Source: Sphingomonas cannabina
GTDB taxonomy: Bacteria > Pseudomonadota > Alphaproteobacteria > Sphingomonadales > Sphingomonadaceae
DNA: 64,000 nt
Assembly: GCF_021391395.1 (NCBI RefSeq)
Contig: NZ_CP090059.1
Location: 1,287,001-1,351,000, forward strand
Direction: 5' to 3'
Of the stretch, positions 16,550 to 25,527 are shown piece by piece. Each line of letters opens with the position of its first letter. Position 1 is the stretch's first letter. The notes below the pieces were generated by a model. That model saw nothing but the letters and a program-made list of their open reading frames with translations. It did no database searches and was not told where the DNA came from. A program made the translations under genes and the position numbers.

Positions 16550-18067
16550 TCAGTCCGTGCCGAGCATGGACCTCCGTACCCGACCATGCGCCAGCACCGC
16601 CTGATGGAAGCGCCTGAGCGCTGTGCCGCCGCGTCCGGCACCGGTCTCGGCTAGGGCGAGCCACGCCGATGCCTCGCCCGCCCGCACGGCCGGCTCCAGG
16701 CAGACGCGATCGGCGTCCTGGTCGAACGTGGCGAAGAAAGCGGGTTCGCCTTGCATCATCCCCAGCTTCTGACGAGCTTCCGATGCTGACCATCGCTCAC
16801 TATGGACACCGGTGTCAATGACCGCTCGCGCAATTCGGAACAACAGCCAGTGAATGTGTCCCAAAAGCATCAGATCATTGCCGGCATGGGCGCCATCCGC
16901 GGCCATGAGCTGCTCGGCATAGACCGCCCAGCCCTCGGCGAAGGCGGAGGCATAGCGCAGCCGCAGCGGATGCGGCGCGGCGCGCGCCTCCATCGGGAGT
17001 TGGATCATGTGGCCGGGGATCAGCTCGTGATGGACGACGCTGCCGAGGCTCCAGGCGGGGCGGCGGCGGATGTCGCTGAGGTCGACGAAATAGCCGCCGG
17101 GCTTGCCGTCCGGCGTCGGCAGCTCGCGATAGCCGCTGCGGGCGGCGGCCTCGTCGGCCGGCGACATGCGGCGGACGGCGACGTTCAGGCATTCCGGCGG
17201 CACCGGGCCGATCAGCGCCGGTACCCGCGCCTTGGCGGAAGCAAGGAGGCGGTTCATGTCGGCGACCGCGCGGGTGCGCCCGGCATCGTCGTTGCCGTAG
17301 AGATGCGCGGGATCGCGGAAGGCGGCGACGATGCGCTCGCCGACCGTGCCCTCGCGGCGGCCGAGGCGCCGGAGCACCGCGTCGGCGGCGCGGATCAGCT
17401 CCTCCGCCTTGGCGAGGAACAGCCGATGCGCCGCCGTGCCGCCGCCCCTGAAGCCGAACTGCCGGTCGAGCAACAGGTCGTAGTATTCGGCCCCGTTCGG
17501 CAGCCGCCACATGCCCGGCGCATCGCCTGCCCGAGGTGCCAGCGATGCGAGGAGCGCTGCCTGCTCGCGCAGTGCGGTCGCGGTGCCGCCCTGGGCCTGC
17601 GCGGCTGCATTGGTCACGGCAGCGGCGGTGCGGTCGAGCAGCGTGCGCGGGAGGATGATTCCTGCCGCCGCTTCGGAGCTTATGGCGCGGGTGTCGGCGG
17701 CGATGCGGTCGGCGGCATCGGTGCGGCCGGGATCGCGCCAGGCGCCGCTCGTGGGGGTGAGGGTGTAGGGCGAGCGGCCGGGTTGCCCGAACGGCATGAT
17801 CTCGGCGATGCGCGCATCGATCGCGAGGCCCTCGCGGATGCACGTCAGGTCGAGCGCCGCCGAAGGCGACAGCCGGTCCCCCCGGAACGTCTCCAATCGC
17901 GCCAGCCGCGCGGAAGGCGAGGGGAGGGCGTCGAGCCCGTCGAGCAGGGCCCGCAGCCGCTGATCGTCGCTCTCCGCCGCCCCGCCGGGAACGGCGGCGG
18001 TCGCCAGCGCCGCTCCGGCGCCCGCCAGCAGCGCGCGGCGCGTCACCGGGACGCCGGCACCGCTCAT
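16550..18067 (-). CDS. DUF885 family metallopeptidase-like protein, Tat-exported
   Basis: 505-residue protein of the DUF885 family, which resembles zinc peptidases. A twin-arginine signal is seen at residues 9-30 (TRRALLAGAGAALATAAV). The zinc motif HHELIPGHM is followed about 30 residues later by AFAEGWAVYAEQL, the usual DUF885 pair. The ATG overlaps the stop of the upstream 1268-residue gene (ATGA), so they are co-translated. Its presence in a polysaccharide cluster is odd for a peptidase; it could act on glycopeptides, or be a hydrolase with another substrate. Near its 3' end lies a perfect GACACCGGTGTC palindrome (16805-16816). Confidence 0.8.
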   Translation of the reverse strand: MSGAGVPVTRRALLAGAGAALATAAVPGGAAESDDQRLRALLDGLDALPSPSARLARLETFRGDRLSPSAALDLTCIREGLAIDARIAEIMPFGQPGRSPYTLTPTSGAWRDPGRTDAADRIAADTRAISSEAAAGIILPRTLLDRTAAAVTNAAAQAQGGTATALREQAALLASLAPRAGDAPGMWRLPNGAEYYDLLLDRQFGFRGGGTAAHRLFLAKAEELIRAADAVLRRLGRREGTVGERIVAAFRDPAHLYGNDDAGRTRAVADMNRLLASAKARVPALIGPVPPECLNVAVRRMSPADEAAARSGYRELPTPDGKPGGYFVDLSDIRRRPAWSLGSVVHHELIPGHMIQLPMEARAAPHPLRLRYASAFAEGWAVYAEQLMAADGAHAGNDLMLLGHIHWLLFRIARAVIDTGVHSERWSASEARQKLGMMQGEPAFFATFDQDADRVCLEPAVRAGEASAWLALAETGAGRGGTALRRFHQAVLAHGRVRRSMLGTD

Positions 18068-21000
18068 TGGAGCGGCACCGCATTGTTGAGCCGGGTCACC
18101 TCCGGCGCCTCATCGGGCAGCGCGACGCGAACCCTGAGCCCTGCCGGGTGCACGCCGGCAGGGATCGTCAGGCGCACGGTCGCGGCCTTCGGCGTCAGGT
18201 CGAGCGGCGCGGCCAGCGTCGGCAGCGGCACGCTCGCCACCGGTTTGCCGGCTGCATCCTCCAGCATGGCCGTTCCGCCGGCCGCCTCGACCGCGCCGAG
18301 GCTGTGGACGGTGACGGAGACCGTCCGGCCCTGCCGCCGCACGTCGTCGGCGCCGATGCCGAGGTCCGGCCGGCTTTCCGGCGGCGTGCCGGGCGACTTG
18401 AGTGCGAACTCCAGCACGGTGGTGGTGCGTGGGGCGAAGGTCACCGCGACCGACGCGCTGCGCTCCAGCGTCACCTCGGTCGCGGTGGGCGGTCCGTCGG
18501 CGGTGTCGCCGTTGGCGGCGCTGGTTCCCGCCGTCATCGTCCAGCGGCCGGCGGCGACGTTCCACGCCGTCATCGTCGCCGGCTGGGCAACGTCGCTCAT
18601 ATTGTAGGCGATCACCTTGAACCGTTCGCGCGTCGCGCCCGGCACCAGGATCGCGACCTGCTCGGCCGCGCCCGGATTGGCGAAGCGCCAACTCACCGCG
18701 TTGCCGGGATAGGTCTGGTTGCGCTTCAGCGCGATCCCGCCGAGCCGCTCGCGCTGGAGGAATTCATTGGGCTGGTCGACGCGGTCGGACCACCAATGCC
18801 CCTCGGTATACATATATTCGTGCTGCGTCTTGTCCTCGATCGCGTCGGCGTGGAGCGTCTCGAGCAGGCGCTTGTCGCCGGTCGCATCCCAGCCGGCGAC
18901 GCGCGCGAAGTCGCCCGGCTGGCCCGCGAGCGCCTTGCCCCAGTCGTTCGTCCGTCCGAGCGCGGCGACGACGTTCTCGTTGAGATCGCCGAGCGATGCC
19001 GGCCCGCCCTTCGCCACGCGCGAGAGGATCGGCGCCAGATATCTGTCGTCCCCCGTGAAGCGCCACGCCGCCCATACGGACTGATAGGGCGTCGCCACTC
19101 CGCCGCCGTCGCCGGCGCGCTCGGCGTCGGTGCGCCAATTGATCTCGTTGGGGTAGCTCCAGGCCCCCTTGGCGTCCTGCTTCCCATGCGCCAGCCAGCC
19201 GTCGATCACGCCGGTGACGAGGCCCCGCGCGGTCGGGTTGCCGTTGTAGACGCCCATCAGGATCGGGGCGTGCATCACGACGAAGCTGTAGGGCTTCTGC
19301 CACTCCCACGGCCCTTCGCGATAAACCTTGGTGCCGCCGTACCAGTTGGAGGCGAAGTGCATGTGGCCGGCGGGATTGCGCTGGATGATGCCGGTCAGCG
19401 CCTTGGTCGTCGCCATCAGCCGCTCGACCGCTCTGGGCTCGCCCCAGTTGAGGTAGAGCCGCTCGGCGTCGCTGTTCATCCCCTCCTCATAGGCGTGAAG
19501 CTCGTCGGTGGTGATGGTGCCGAGCCCGCCCGTGTTCATGCCGTTCGCGTAGACGGCATCGGAGAGGGCACGCAGCGACGCGTTGATCTTGTCGGGCTCG
19601 ACGCCCATCAGCGCCAGGCCCGGCCATTGCTGGGTCAGGTCGGTGTCGTCGGAGATGCCGCCGCCGAAATCGCCGTAGGGCACCTGCCGGTTGTCGATCC
19701 ACCAGTCGACGAAGCGGCGCGTGAGCTTCAGGTCCTCGAGCTGCCGGAACGCCCACAGCGGCACGCCGGCGGGCGGTACCGGCTGGGTGAAGGGGGGCAT
19801 TCCCGTCGCGCCGTAGCTGATGTCGGCCCAGTAGCGCCGGCCCTCGAGATTGTCGGGATCGACGCGGAGCAGGTCGGTGATATCGGCCTTCACCCGGCGG
19901 TACATCGCCTCGCGGGCAGAGGCGGTATGCTCCTCGACCAGGAAGCCCCAATTGTCGCGGACCTGGTTGAAGCGGTCGGCGACATGCTCGGCCTTGGCGG
20001 CGGCACGGTCCTTGAACACCAGCCGGATCTTCATCCCATCGATCGAAGCAGGACCGAAATCGGGCGCCGCGCTGGCGATGGCGAGATAGAGGCTGTCCTC
20101 GGTCAGGATGCGGTCGCGCAGGTCCAGCCACAAAGTGCGCGCCTCGCCCGGGCGGACCGAGACCGAGACGTCGATCATGTCGCGCTCGGGCCAGATCGGG
20201 TCCTTGACGCGGATGTTGAGCGGGATGAGGCCGTCGCGGTTCGGCGCCACCTTGAGCGCCGGCATGTCGAGGGCGATGCCATCCAGCCCGTCATGCGCAT
20301 TCGCCCAGGTATAGTTCCATGCGCGCGCCAGCGGCCGGTCGGGTGCGGCGGCGCTGAAGCCGGACGGGATCAGGATATGGACGAGCGGCGCCGCATCCTC
20401 GATGCGCCGCGCCTCGCCAGCTGCGGCCGCACTGCCTGCGCCGACCGCTGCCCCCCCTCGGCTCGCCGGCAGCGCCACCACCGTCGCCCGCTCCGCCGGC
20501 GGATAGCGGCCGGCGATGAAGGCATTGAGCCCGGCGAGCGCGGCGAAGCCCGGCGCGGCCTTGCTGTCGACGGTGTAGCTGAGCTTAACCGTACCCTCGG
20601 GCTCTGCGCCCGGTTGGACATCATAGGCCCAGATTTCCTGGATCGGCGTTTCCTGCGCGATATTGGTGAAGCGCAGCCGCCCGCCGGTGCGCTCGGAGAA
20701 GCTGTGGATCGATTTCTCGATCCCCTGCGGCCGCCGGGCGAGCCGGGCGTAGCTTTTCCCGTCCGCCGCATAGTCGAGGCCGCCATAGGCGGCGCCGCGG
20801 ATCTCGACGCGATTGACCGCCTCGCCGGGCGGGATCGTCAGCTCATAGGCCTTGCCGCCTTCGACATAGGTATTCCAGTCGGGCAGGGTGAAATAGTCGT
20901 TGCGGCCGGGCAGGCGCGAGCGGTTGTAGACGCCGGGCCAGGTCGTCTCCGGGATTCCGTCGACGCCCTTCCACATCCATTGCTTGAGGTCCCTGGCGTC

Positions 21001-21870
21001 GGCGAACTCGACCTTGCGGATGCGCGTGCTGGCGGCGGTGAGCGCGGGCGGCGATTCCTTGTCGAAGCCATAGCGATGAAGAAAGGCGCGCCGCTCGCCC
21101 GCCGCGTCGAGCGGGGCCGCGCCTGACGGAGCGCCGCCGCCGGCGAGCGCGGCGATGTCCGCGGCCGGCAGCATCCGGTCGTAGACGCGGATGTCGTCCA
21201 GGTCCGAGCCACGCATGAAATTGTAGCGGCTCTGCACCTGATGCGGCGCGATCACCCGCCCGGCGAGGCCGAACTGGTCGAGGCCGCTGTCGAGCACCGC
21301 CTGCCCGTCCTTTCGAGCCACTTCCTTGCCGTCGACGTAGAGCCGCACCCCGACCGCCTCGTCCCAGACGAAGGCGATGTGGTGCCAGGTGTCGGGTGCG
21401 GGCAGCGCATCCATCCGGAACGACACCCGCTCGCGCGCGAGGTTGGTGTCGGTGACGAAGGCGTCGAAGCCGTGGCCGTTCCAGTCGATCCGCAGGAACG
21501 CCATGTCCCAGCTCGAATGATCGGCGAAGCCGACGCGGAACAGCACGAACGGCGCTTCGCCGACCGGGTAGCGCGACCGCCAGAAGAAGGCGAGCGTGCC
21601 GCGCCGGGCCTGGATGTTGCCCGGCGCGTTCCAGGTGACGTAGCCGTCGTCCTCCCACCGGATCGCGCCGCCCGTCTTGCCGGTGGGGTCGATCGCGACC
21701 TTGCTTGCGAAATTGGGGACGGCATCGCCACCGGCGCGGTCGGCGGTGAGGCTGGTATCCGCCGAGACGTGGAAGAGCAGCCCCGGCGCGTCGTCGGCGC
21801 GTGCCGGACCGGCCGTCAGCAACGCCGCAGCGCCGATCGTGAGCAGCATCGACCCGTGACGGCGCACCAT
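18064..21870 (-). CDS. Large exported LamG-domain protein, unknown activity
   Basis: 1268-residue secreted protein, first gene of the minus-strand cluster. Signal peptide residues 1-25. Residues about 30-235 form a LamG/concanavalin-like jelly roll (ARRGTLAFFWRSRYP, WHHIAFVWDEAVGVRLYVDG, DDIRVYDRMLP). Residues 280-450 look like a carbohydrate-binding beta domain. Residues 600-1050 are an alpha-helical region rich in tryptophan and glycine, with GDFGGGISDDTDLTQQWPG and ASNWYGGTKVYREGPWEW, reminiscent of an (alpha/alpha)-toroid glycosidase or lyase. A CARDB-like domain ends the protein (VTRLNNAVPLQ). Ribosome site AAGGAGGGG precedes ATG 21870. Catalytic activity is inferred, not shown; the family of the central domain is not one I can name. 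Confidence 0.75.
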   Translation of the reverse strand: MVRRHGSMLLTIGAAALLTAGPARADDAPGLLFHVSADTSLTADRAGGDAVPNFASKVAIDPTGKTGGAIRWEDDGYVTWNAPGNIQARRGTLAFFWRSRYPVGEAPFVLFRVGFADHSSWDMAFLRIDWNGHGFDAFVTDTNLARERVSFRMDALPAPDTWHHIAFVWDEAVGVRLYVDGKEVARKDGQAVLDSGLDQFGLAGRVIAPHQVQSRYNFMRGSDLDDIRVYDRMLPAADIAALAGGGAPSGAAPLDAAGERRAFLHRYGFDKESPPALTAASTRIRKVEFADARDLKQWMWKGVDGIPETTWPGVYNRSRLPGRNDYFTLPDWNTYVEGGKAYELTIPPGEAVNRVEIRGAAYGGLDYAADGKSYARLARRPQGIEKSIHSFSERTGGRLRFTNIAQETPIQEIWAYDVQPGAEPEGTVKLSYTVDSKAAPGFAALAGLNAFIAGRYPPAERATVVALPASRGGAAVGAGSAAAAGEARRIEDAAPLVHILIPSGFSAAAPDRPLARAWNYTWANAHDGLDGIALDMPALKVAPNRDGLIPLNIRVKDPIWPERDMIDVSVSVRPGEARTLWLDLRDRILTEDSLYLAIASAAPDFGPASIDGMKIRLVFKDRAAAKAEHVADRFNQVRDNWGFLVEEHTASAREAMYRRVKADITDLLRVDPDNLEGRRYWADISYGATGMPPFTQPVPPAGVPLWAFRQLEDLKLTRRFVDWWIDNRQVPYGDFGGGISDDTDLTQQWPGLALMGVEPDKINASLRALSDAVYANGMNTGGLGTITTDELHAYEEGMNSDAERLYLNWGEPRAVERLMATTKALTGIIQRNPAGHMHFASNWYGGTKVYREGPWEWQKPYSFVVMHAPILMGVYNGNPTARGLVTGVIDGWLAHGKQDAKGAWSYPNEINWRTDAERAGDGGGVATPYQSVWAAWRFTGDDRYLAPILSRVAKGGPASLGDLNENVVAALGRTNDWGKALAGQPGDFARVAGWDATGDKRLLETLHADAIEDKTQHEYMYTEGHWWSDRVDQPNEFLQRERLGGIALKRNQTYPGNAVSWRFANPGAAEQVAILVPGATRERFKVIAYNMSDVAQPATMTAWNVAAGRWTMTAGTSAANGDTADGPPTATEVTLERSASVAVTFAPRTTTVLEFALKSPGTPPESRPDLGIGADDVRRQGRTVSVTVHSLGAVEAAGGTAMLEDAAGKPVASVPLPTLAAPLDLTPKAATVRLTIPAGVHPAGLRVRVALPDEAPEVTRLNNAVPLQ

Positions 21871-21918
21871 CCACCCCTCCTTTGCTGATCGCTGCGTGGC
21901 GATCGATTCTGGTGCCGG

Positions 21919-21946
21919 GTCATACCGGCTTATGACACCGGTAGCA
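21919..21946 (-). promoter_or_regulatory. Operator-like dyads upstream of the polysaccharide operon
   Basis: Two overlapping dyads: GTCATA-N6-TATGAC (21919-21936) and the ACCGGT-centred TGACACCGGTAGCA (21933-21946). The second has the shape of LacI-family operators (TG-N2-ACCGGT-N2-CA). It lies 63-76 bases upstream of the 1268-residue gene, inside the gap that separates it from the LysR gene. Binding by a LacI-type regulator is an inference; none is encoded in the window. Confidence 0.45.
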
Positions 21947-21957
21947 ATCGGCCCTGA

Positions 21958-22890
21958 CTAAGTAGCCGACGCCACACATTCCAGGAAGGCCGCCGCCTCG
22001 GCGCGTGCGCGCTCCGCCTCGGCGCACAGCCAGTCGCGGAACCGGACGATCTTCCGGCTGTGCTGGCGGGAAAGGGGATAGGCGAGCCAGAAGGACCGCC
22101 CCGCCGCGGCGACTTTCGTGTGCGCCGGCACGAGCCGGCCGGAATCGATCTCACGGCTGAACAGGATCGGCGAGGCGATGACGACGCCATGCCCCGCGAG
22201 CGCCGCCGCGACGTCGAGATGCTCTGCCGAGAAGCTGGTGCCGAAGCGCGATGCCGGCGGCCCCTCCGCAAAGCCCAGCGACCGGTACCAGCTCGCCCAC
22301 CAGTCGGGCCGGCCGAGCAGCGGAACCTCGAGCGGGGCGCCGGGATCGCCGATGCCGGTGGCGGCATCCTTCAATCCGGGAACGCACAGCGGCATGAAGA
22401 TGCTGGGAAACAGCTCGATCGTGCGCAGCCCCGGCCAGCGGCCGTCGCCGTTGCGGATCGCCGCATCGAAGCGGCCGGCGGAGAGGTCCTCGGCCGCCTC
22501 TGACACGTCGAGCTCTACCGATATGTCGGGATGCTGCGCCCGGAACAGGCCCAGCCGCGGCGTCAGCCAGCTCGTGCCGAAGGTCGGAAGCGTGGTGAGC
22601 GACAGCCGCGCCTCGTCCATGTCGGCCGCGCGCGCGAAGCTCGCCCGGAGCGCGGCGAAGGCATTGGTCGCTTCCGCGGCGATCATCGCGCCGCCCTCGG
22701 TCAGCTCGACGCGATGCGGCCGGCGGCGGAACAGCGTGACCCCGATCTGCGCCTCGAGCTGTCGAACATGATAGCTGACCGAGGCCGAGGATGTGCCGAG
22801 CTCGCGTCCGGCCGCGGTGAAGCTCCCCAGCCGCGCCGCCGCTTCGAAGGCGCGGATCGCCGCAAGCGAGGGAAAGGGGCGGTCGAGCAT
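21958..22890 (-). CDS. LysR-family transcriptional regulator (GcvA-like)
   Basis: 310-residue LysR-type regulator. N-terminal winged HTH at residues 8-65 (AIRAFEAAARLGSFTAAGRE, then SSASVSYHVRQLEAQIGVTL), followed by the effector-binding domain typical of the GcvA/AmpR branch (LTTLPTFGTSWLTPRLGLF; AAIRNGDGRWPGL). It is on the same strand as, and upstream of, the polysaccharide cluster, with 87 bases between its stop and the next gene's start. On its other side it is divergent from the tandem-repeat protein at 22984, the classical LysR arrangement, so that gene is the likelier target. Confidence 0.9.
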   Translation of the reverse strand: MLDRPFPSLAAIRAFEAAARLGSFTAAGRELGTSSASVSYHVRQLEAQIGVTLFRRRPHRVELTEGGAMIAAEATNAFAALRASFARAADMDEARLSLTTLPTFGTSWLTPRLGLFRAQHPDISVELDVSEAAEDLSAGRFDAAIRNGDGRWPGLRTIELFPSIFMPLCVPGLKDAATGIGDPGAPLEVPLLGRPDWWASWYRSLGFAEGPPASRFGTSFSAEHLDVAAALAGHGVVIASPILFSREIDSGRLVPAHTKVAAAGRSFWLAYPLSRQHSRKIVRFRDWLCAEAERARAEAAAFLECVASAT

Positions 22891-22983
22891 AAGTGTGGCT
22901 TAGCCTCTCGGGCCAAGCTTCGCATAGCCAAAAGCGCATTGGCGATGTCATTCCCCCTGGAGAGGTAGTGCGGGAGATGCGCG

Positions 22984-24075
22984 GTGGAACAGGATACAGG
23001 CGGCGGAAAGGGGTTGCGGCGCAGGGACGTGATCGCCGGCGTCGCGTTGGCTGGCGGAATGCTTGGCCTCTCGGTGCCGACCCTTGCCCAAGGCCGCGAC
23101 CTCGATCTCTCCGCGCGAGCGCACGACTGGGACTGGCTGGTCGGCAATTGGGATGTCTGGCACCGCCGCCTCAAGGAGCGGCTGGCCGGCAGCAACGACT
23201 GGCAGGAGTTCGCGGGCAAGAGCGCGCTGTGGCCGACGCTCGGCGGGCTCGGCACGATCGACGACAATATCGTCGACATCCCGAGCGGCACCTATCGCGG
23301 CCTCACCGTCCGCGCCTTCGATCCGGTGCAGGGGCGGTGGTCGATCTGGTGGATCGACGGCCGCAATCCGACCGTGATCGATGCGCCGGTGCGCGGAGGC
23401 TTCGATGGCAATGCAGGCGTCTTCACCGGGCCCGACCTGTTCAAGGGGCGCCCGGTGATCGCGCGCTTCCGCTGGCTCGATATCCACAGCGCACGGCCGC
23501 ATTGGGAACAGGCGCTCTCGACCGACGGCGGCCGGAGCTGGGAGATCAATTGGGAGAATTTCTTCAGCCGCACCGCGCCGGTCGCGACGCCCTTGCCACT
23601 GCTGGCGGAGAGGAGCCGCGACTTCGATTTTCTCCATGGGCGCTGGTCGGTGCGGCATCGTCGCCTGCGGCAGCGGCTCGCCGGCAGCACGGACTGGGAG
23701 GAGTTCACCGGCACCCTGACCAACTGGCCGGTGCTCGGCGGCCACGGCAACGTCGGCGACAATCTTTTCGCGCGCGCCGACGGCGCCCATCGCGGGATCG
23801 GCCTCAGGACGTTCGATCCTGCGCGCGGCGAATGGCTGAGCTGGTGGCTGGACGGGCGCAACCCCGCCGGTTTCGCACCGCCGGTGCGGGGCCGATTCGC
23901 CGACGGTTTGGGAACCTTCACCGGCGAGGACCAGCTGAACGGCCGGCCCGTCCTGACGCGGACGCAATGGTCGCGGATCACATCCGGTTCGGCGCGCTGG
24001 GAACAGGCGATGTCCGGCGATGGAGGGGCGACCTGGGAGGTCAACTGGGTCAGCGATTTCGCGCGGCGCCCCTGA
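22984..24075 (+). CDS. Tat-exported protein with two tandem DUF1579-like domains
   Basis: 363-residue protein made of two homologous halves. A GTG start at 22984 follows a GGGAG ribosome site. A twin-arginine signal (LRRRDVIAGVALAGGMLG) covers residues 11-35. Repeat 1 runs about 47-190 and repeat 2 about 213-355. Matching blocks include HRRLKERLAGSNDW with HRRLRQRLAGSTDW, WSIWWIDGRNP with WLSWWLDGRNP, and WEQALSTDGGRSWEINW with WEQAMSGDGGATWEVNW. The fold resembles DUF1579/lipocalin-like beta barrels that bind small ligands. Function unknown. It is divergent from the LysR gene, its probable regulator, and convergent with the WYL gene. Confidence 0.7.
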   Translation: MEQDTGGGKGLRRRDVIAGVALAGGMLGLSVPTLAQGRDLDLSARAHDWDWLVGNWDVWHRRLKERLAGSNDWQEFAGKSALWPTLGGLGTIDDNIVDIPSGTYRGLTVRAFDPVQGRWSIWWIDGRNPTVIDAPVRGGFDGNAGVFTGPDLFKGRPVIARFRWLDIHSARPHWEQALSTDGGRSWEINWENFFSRTAPVATPLPLLAERSRDFDFLHGRWSVRHRRLRQRLAGSTDWEEFTGTLTNWPVLGGHGNVGDNLFARADGAHRGIGLRTFDPARGEWLSWWLDGRNPAGFAPPVRGRFADGLGTFTGEDQLNGRPVLTRTQWSRITSGSARWEQAMSGDGGATWEVNWVSDFARRP

Positions 24076-24082
24076 AGCGCGG

Positions 24083-24775
24083 CTACGCGCCCGGCGGCTG
24101 GTCCATCAGCGCAAGCCAGCGTGCGCGCAGCGCCGCCGGCCGGGCGGGATAACGCTCCGCAAGCGTCTCGCAGGCCACCATCCGATCGAGGCGGAAGCTG
24201 CGGAAATCCTGCCTCAGCTCGCACCAGGCGACGAGGATGCGCGCGGCGTCGAGATAGCCGATCAGCGCGGGCCAGACGGTGCGCTCGGTCGCCGCGCCCT
24301 TCTCGTCGCGATAGTCGAGGCGGATCTTGCGCCCCGCATGGATCGCCGCACGCAATGCGGTCACGTCGATCGTCTCGGGCGTGATCCGCCAGCCGGGCGT
24401 GGTGCGGGCGGTGGGATCGTCGATCAGCGTGCGCATCTCGGACGGGACGACTGCCGCGACCTTGGCGAGCAGGTCGCGGGCGGCACGGGCGAGCGCGGGA
24501 TCGGCATGACCCGCCACCCATTGCGCGCCGAGCACCGCAGCCTCCGCTTCGTCGGGCGTCAGCATCAGCGGCGGCAGGTCGAAGCCGGCATCGAGCACAT
24601 AGCCGATCCCCGCCTCGCCGCGGATCGGCACGCGCTGGCCGATCAGCGCGGAGACGTCGCGATAGACCGAGCGCTTCGAGGTCTCGAGTTCTTCAGCAAT
24701 GGCCTCCGCCGTCACCGGACGGTGCGAGCGGCGAAGGATCTGGACGATCTGGAACAGGCGGTCGGCGCGTCGCAT
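24083..24775 (-). CDS. YafY-type HTH/WYL-domain transcriptional regulator
   Basis: 230-residue regulator starting at ATG 24775, which is preceded by GGAGAGGAA. Residues 1-55 are a DeoR-like winged helix (RRADRLFQIVQILRRSHRPV; ETSKRSVYRDVSALIGQ). Residues about 125-205 form the ligand-binding WYL domain (RKIRLDYRDEKG; VWPALIGYLDAARILVAWCE). WYL/YafY regulators usually control the adjacent divergent gene. Here that is the GFA-domain gene at 24969, and the shared 193-base gap carries an inverted repeat at 24885-24900. Confidence 0.9.
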   Translation of the reverse strand: MRRADRLFQIVQILRRSHRPVTAEAIAEELETSKRSVYRDVSALIGQRVPIRGEAGIGYVLDAGFDLPPLMLTPDEAEAAVLGAQWVAGHADPALARAARDLLAKVAAVVPSEMRTLIDDPTARTTPGWRITPETIDVTALRAAIHAGRKIRLDYRDEKGAATERTVWPALIGYLDAARILVAWCELRQDFRSFRLDRMVACETLAERYPARPAALRARWLALMDQPPGA

Positions 24776-24884
24776 TTCCTCTCCTGGAGACCGGCACCGG
24801 CCCGCTCCCCCGCCGGGCAACCCATAAGATACTGCCGCTGGGTAGCCGGGTGGGGGGAGCGGGGCCGATGCCGCAAACACATAA

Positions 24885-24900
24885 TGTCACTATGCTGACA
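24885..24900. promoter_or_regulatory. Inverted repeat in WYL/GFA intergenic region
   Basis: TGTCA-N6-TGACA, a perfect 5-bp dyad, lies in an AT-richer patch between the divergent WYL regulator and GFA genes, 69 bases before the GFA start. It is the most likely binding site of the WYL regulator. CAGCATGG occurs twice just downstream (24899-24906 and 24913-24920), possibly extra half-sites. Confidence 0.45.
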
Positions 24901-24968
24901 GCATGGTGGCAGCAGCATGGCAGTAGGTGGCACCAGCATTCAAGCCTGGGCAATCAAGGGAGACGACG

Positions 24969-25373
24969 ATGCTCAAGACCTATCACGGCAGCTGCCACTG
25001 CGGCGCGGTCCGCTTCGAGGCGGACATCGATCTGTCGGCGGGGACGGGCAGGTGCAACTGCTCGATCTGCATGAAGCGTCGCAAATGGGGCGTGAACATC
25101 AAGCCCGAGCAGTTCCGGCTGCTGGCCGGCGCGGATGCGCTCACCGACTATCAGTTCGGCAACAAGCAGGGGCACCATTATTTCTGCAGCACCTGCGGCG
25201 CGGCACCGTTCGGCGACGGCTATGTCGAGGAGATCGGCGGCGATTTCGTCTCGATCAGCATCAGCTGCATCGACAATGCGAGCGACGAGGAACTCGCCGC
25301 GGTGCCGGTGAATTTCTTCAACGGACGCGACAATGCTTGGTGGAACAAGCCCGAGGTGACGGCGCACCTGTGA
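24969..25373 (+). CDS. GFA (CENP-V/GFA) domain zinc protein
   Basis: 134-residue single-domain protein of the glutathione-dependent formaldehyde-activating enzyme family. The zinc-binding cysteines are visible as CHCGAVRF (residues 9-16), CNCSICMKR (29-37) and CSTCGAAPFG near residue 76. Cytoplasmic. A GGGAG ribosome site lies 8 bases before ATG 24969. Members bind or act on small thiol adducts, but most have no proven substrate. It is divergent from a WYL regulator, a common pairing for stress-inducible small enzymes. Confidence 0.85.
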   Translation: MLKTYHGSCHCGAVRFEADIDLSAGTGRCNCSICMKRRKWGVNIKPEQFRLLAGADALTDYQFGNKQGHHYFCSTCGAAPFGDGYVEEIGGDFVSISISCIDNASDEELAAVPVNFFNGRDNAWWNKPEVTAHL

Positions 25374-25384
25374 TGATCGTCAAC

Positions 25385-25513
25385 TCCTCCCCGGCACGGG
25401 GAGGGGACCGCCGCGCAGCGCGGGGGTGGAGGGGCTCACCTCCCGGCCGTCACTTGTGGCCTGCCCCCTCCACCATCGCTATGCGATGGTCCCCCTCCCC
25501 GTGCCGGGGAGGA
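25385..25513. repeat. Long GC-rich inverted repeat (type A)
   Basis: About 129 bp with terminal arms of 22-23 nt (left 25385-25406, right 25491-25513) that are reverse complements and share the core TCCCCGGCACGGGGAG. Each arm can also fold alone, and a small hairpin (ACCATCGC/GCGATGGT) sits inside the right half. It separates the convergent GFA and aldo-keto reductase genes. It matches the element at 35270-35415. Confidence 0.7.
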
Positions 25514-25527
25514 TCTGAGTGTCGGAA

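Noticed and set aside
16498..16641. Earlier ATG for the second TonB receptor
   Set aside because: It lies inside the preceding DUF885 gene and gives no signal peptide; ATG 16497 has both a ribosome site and a signal peptide.
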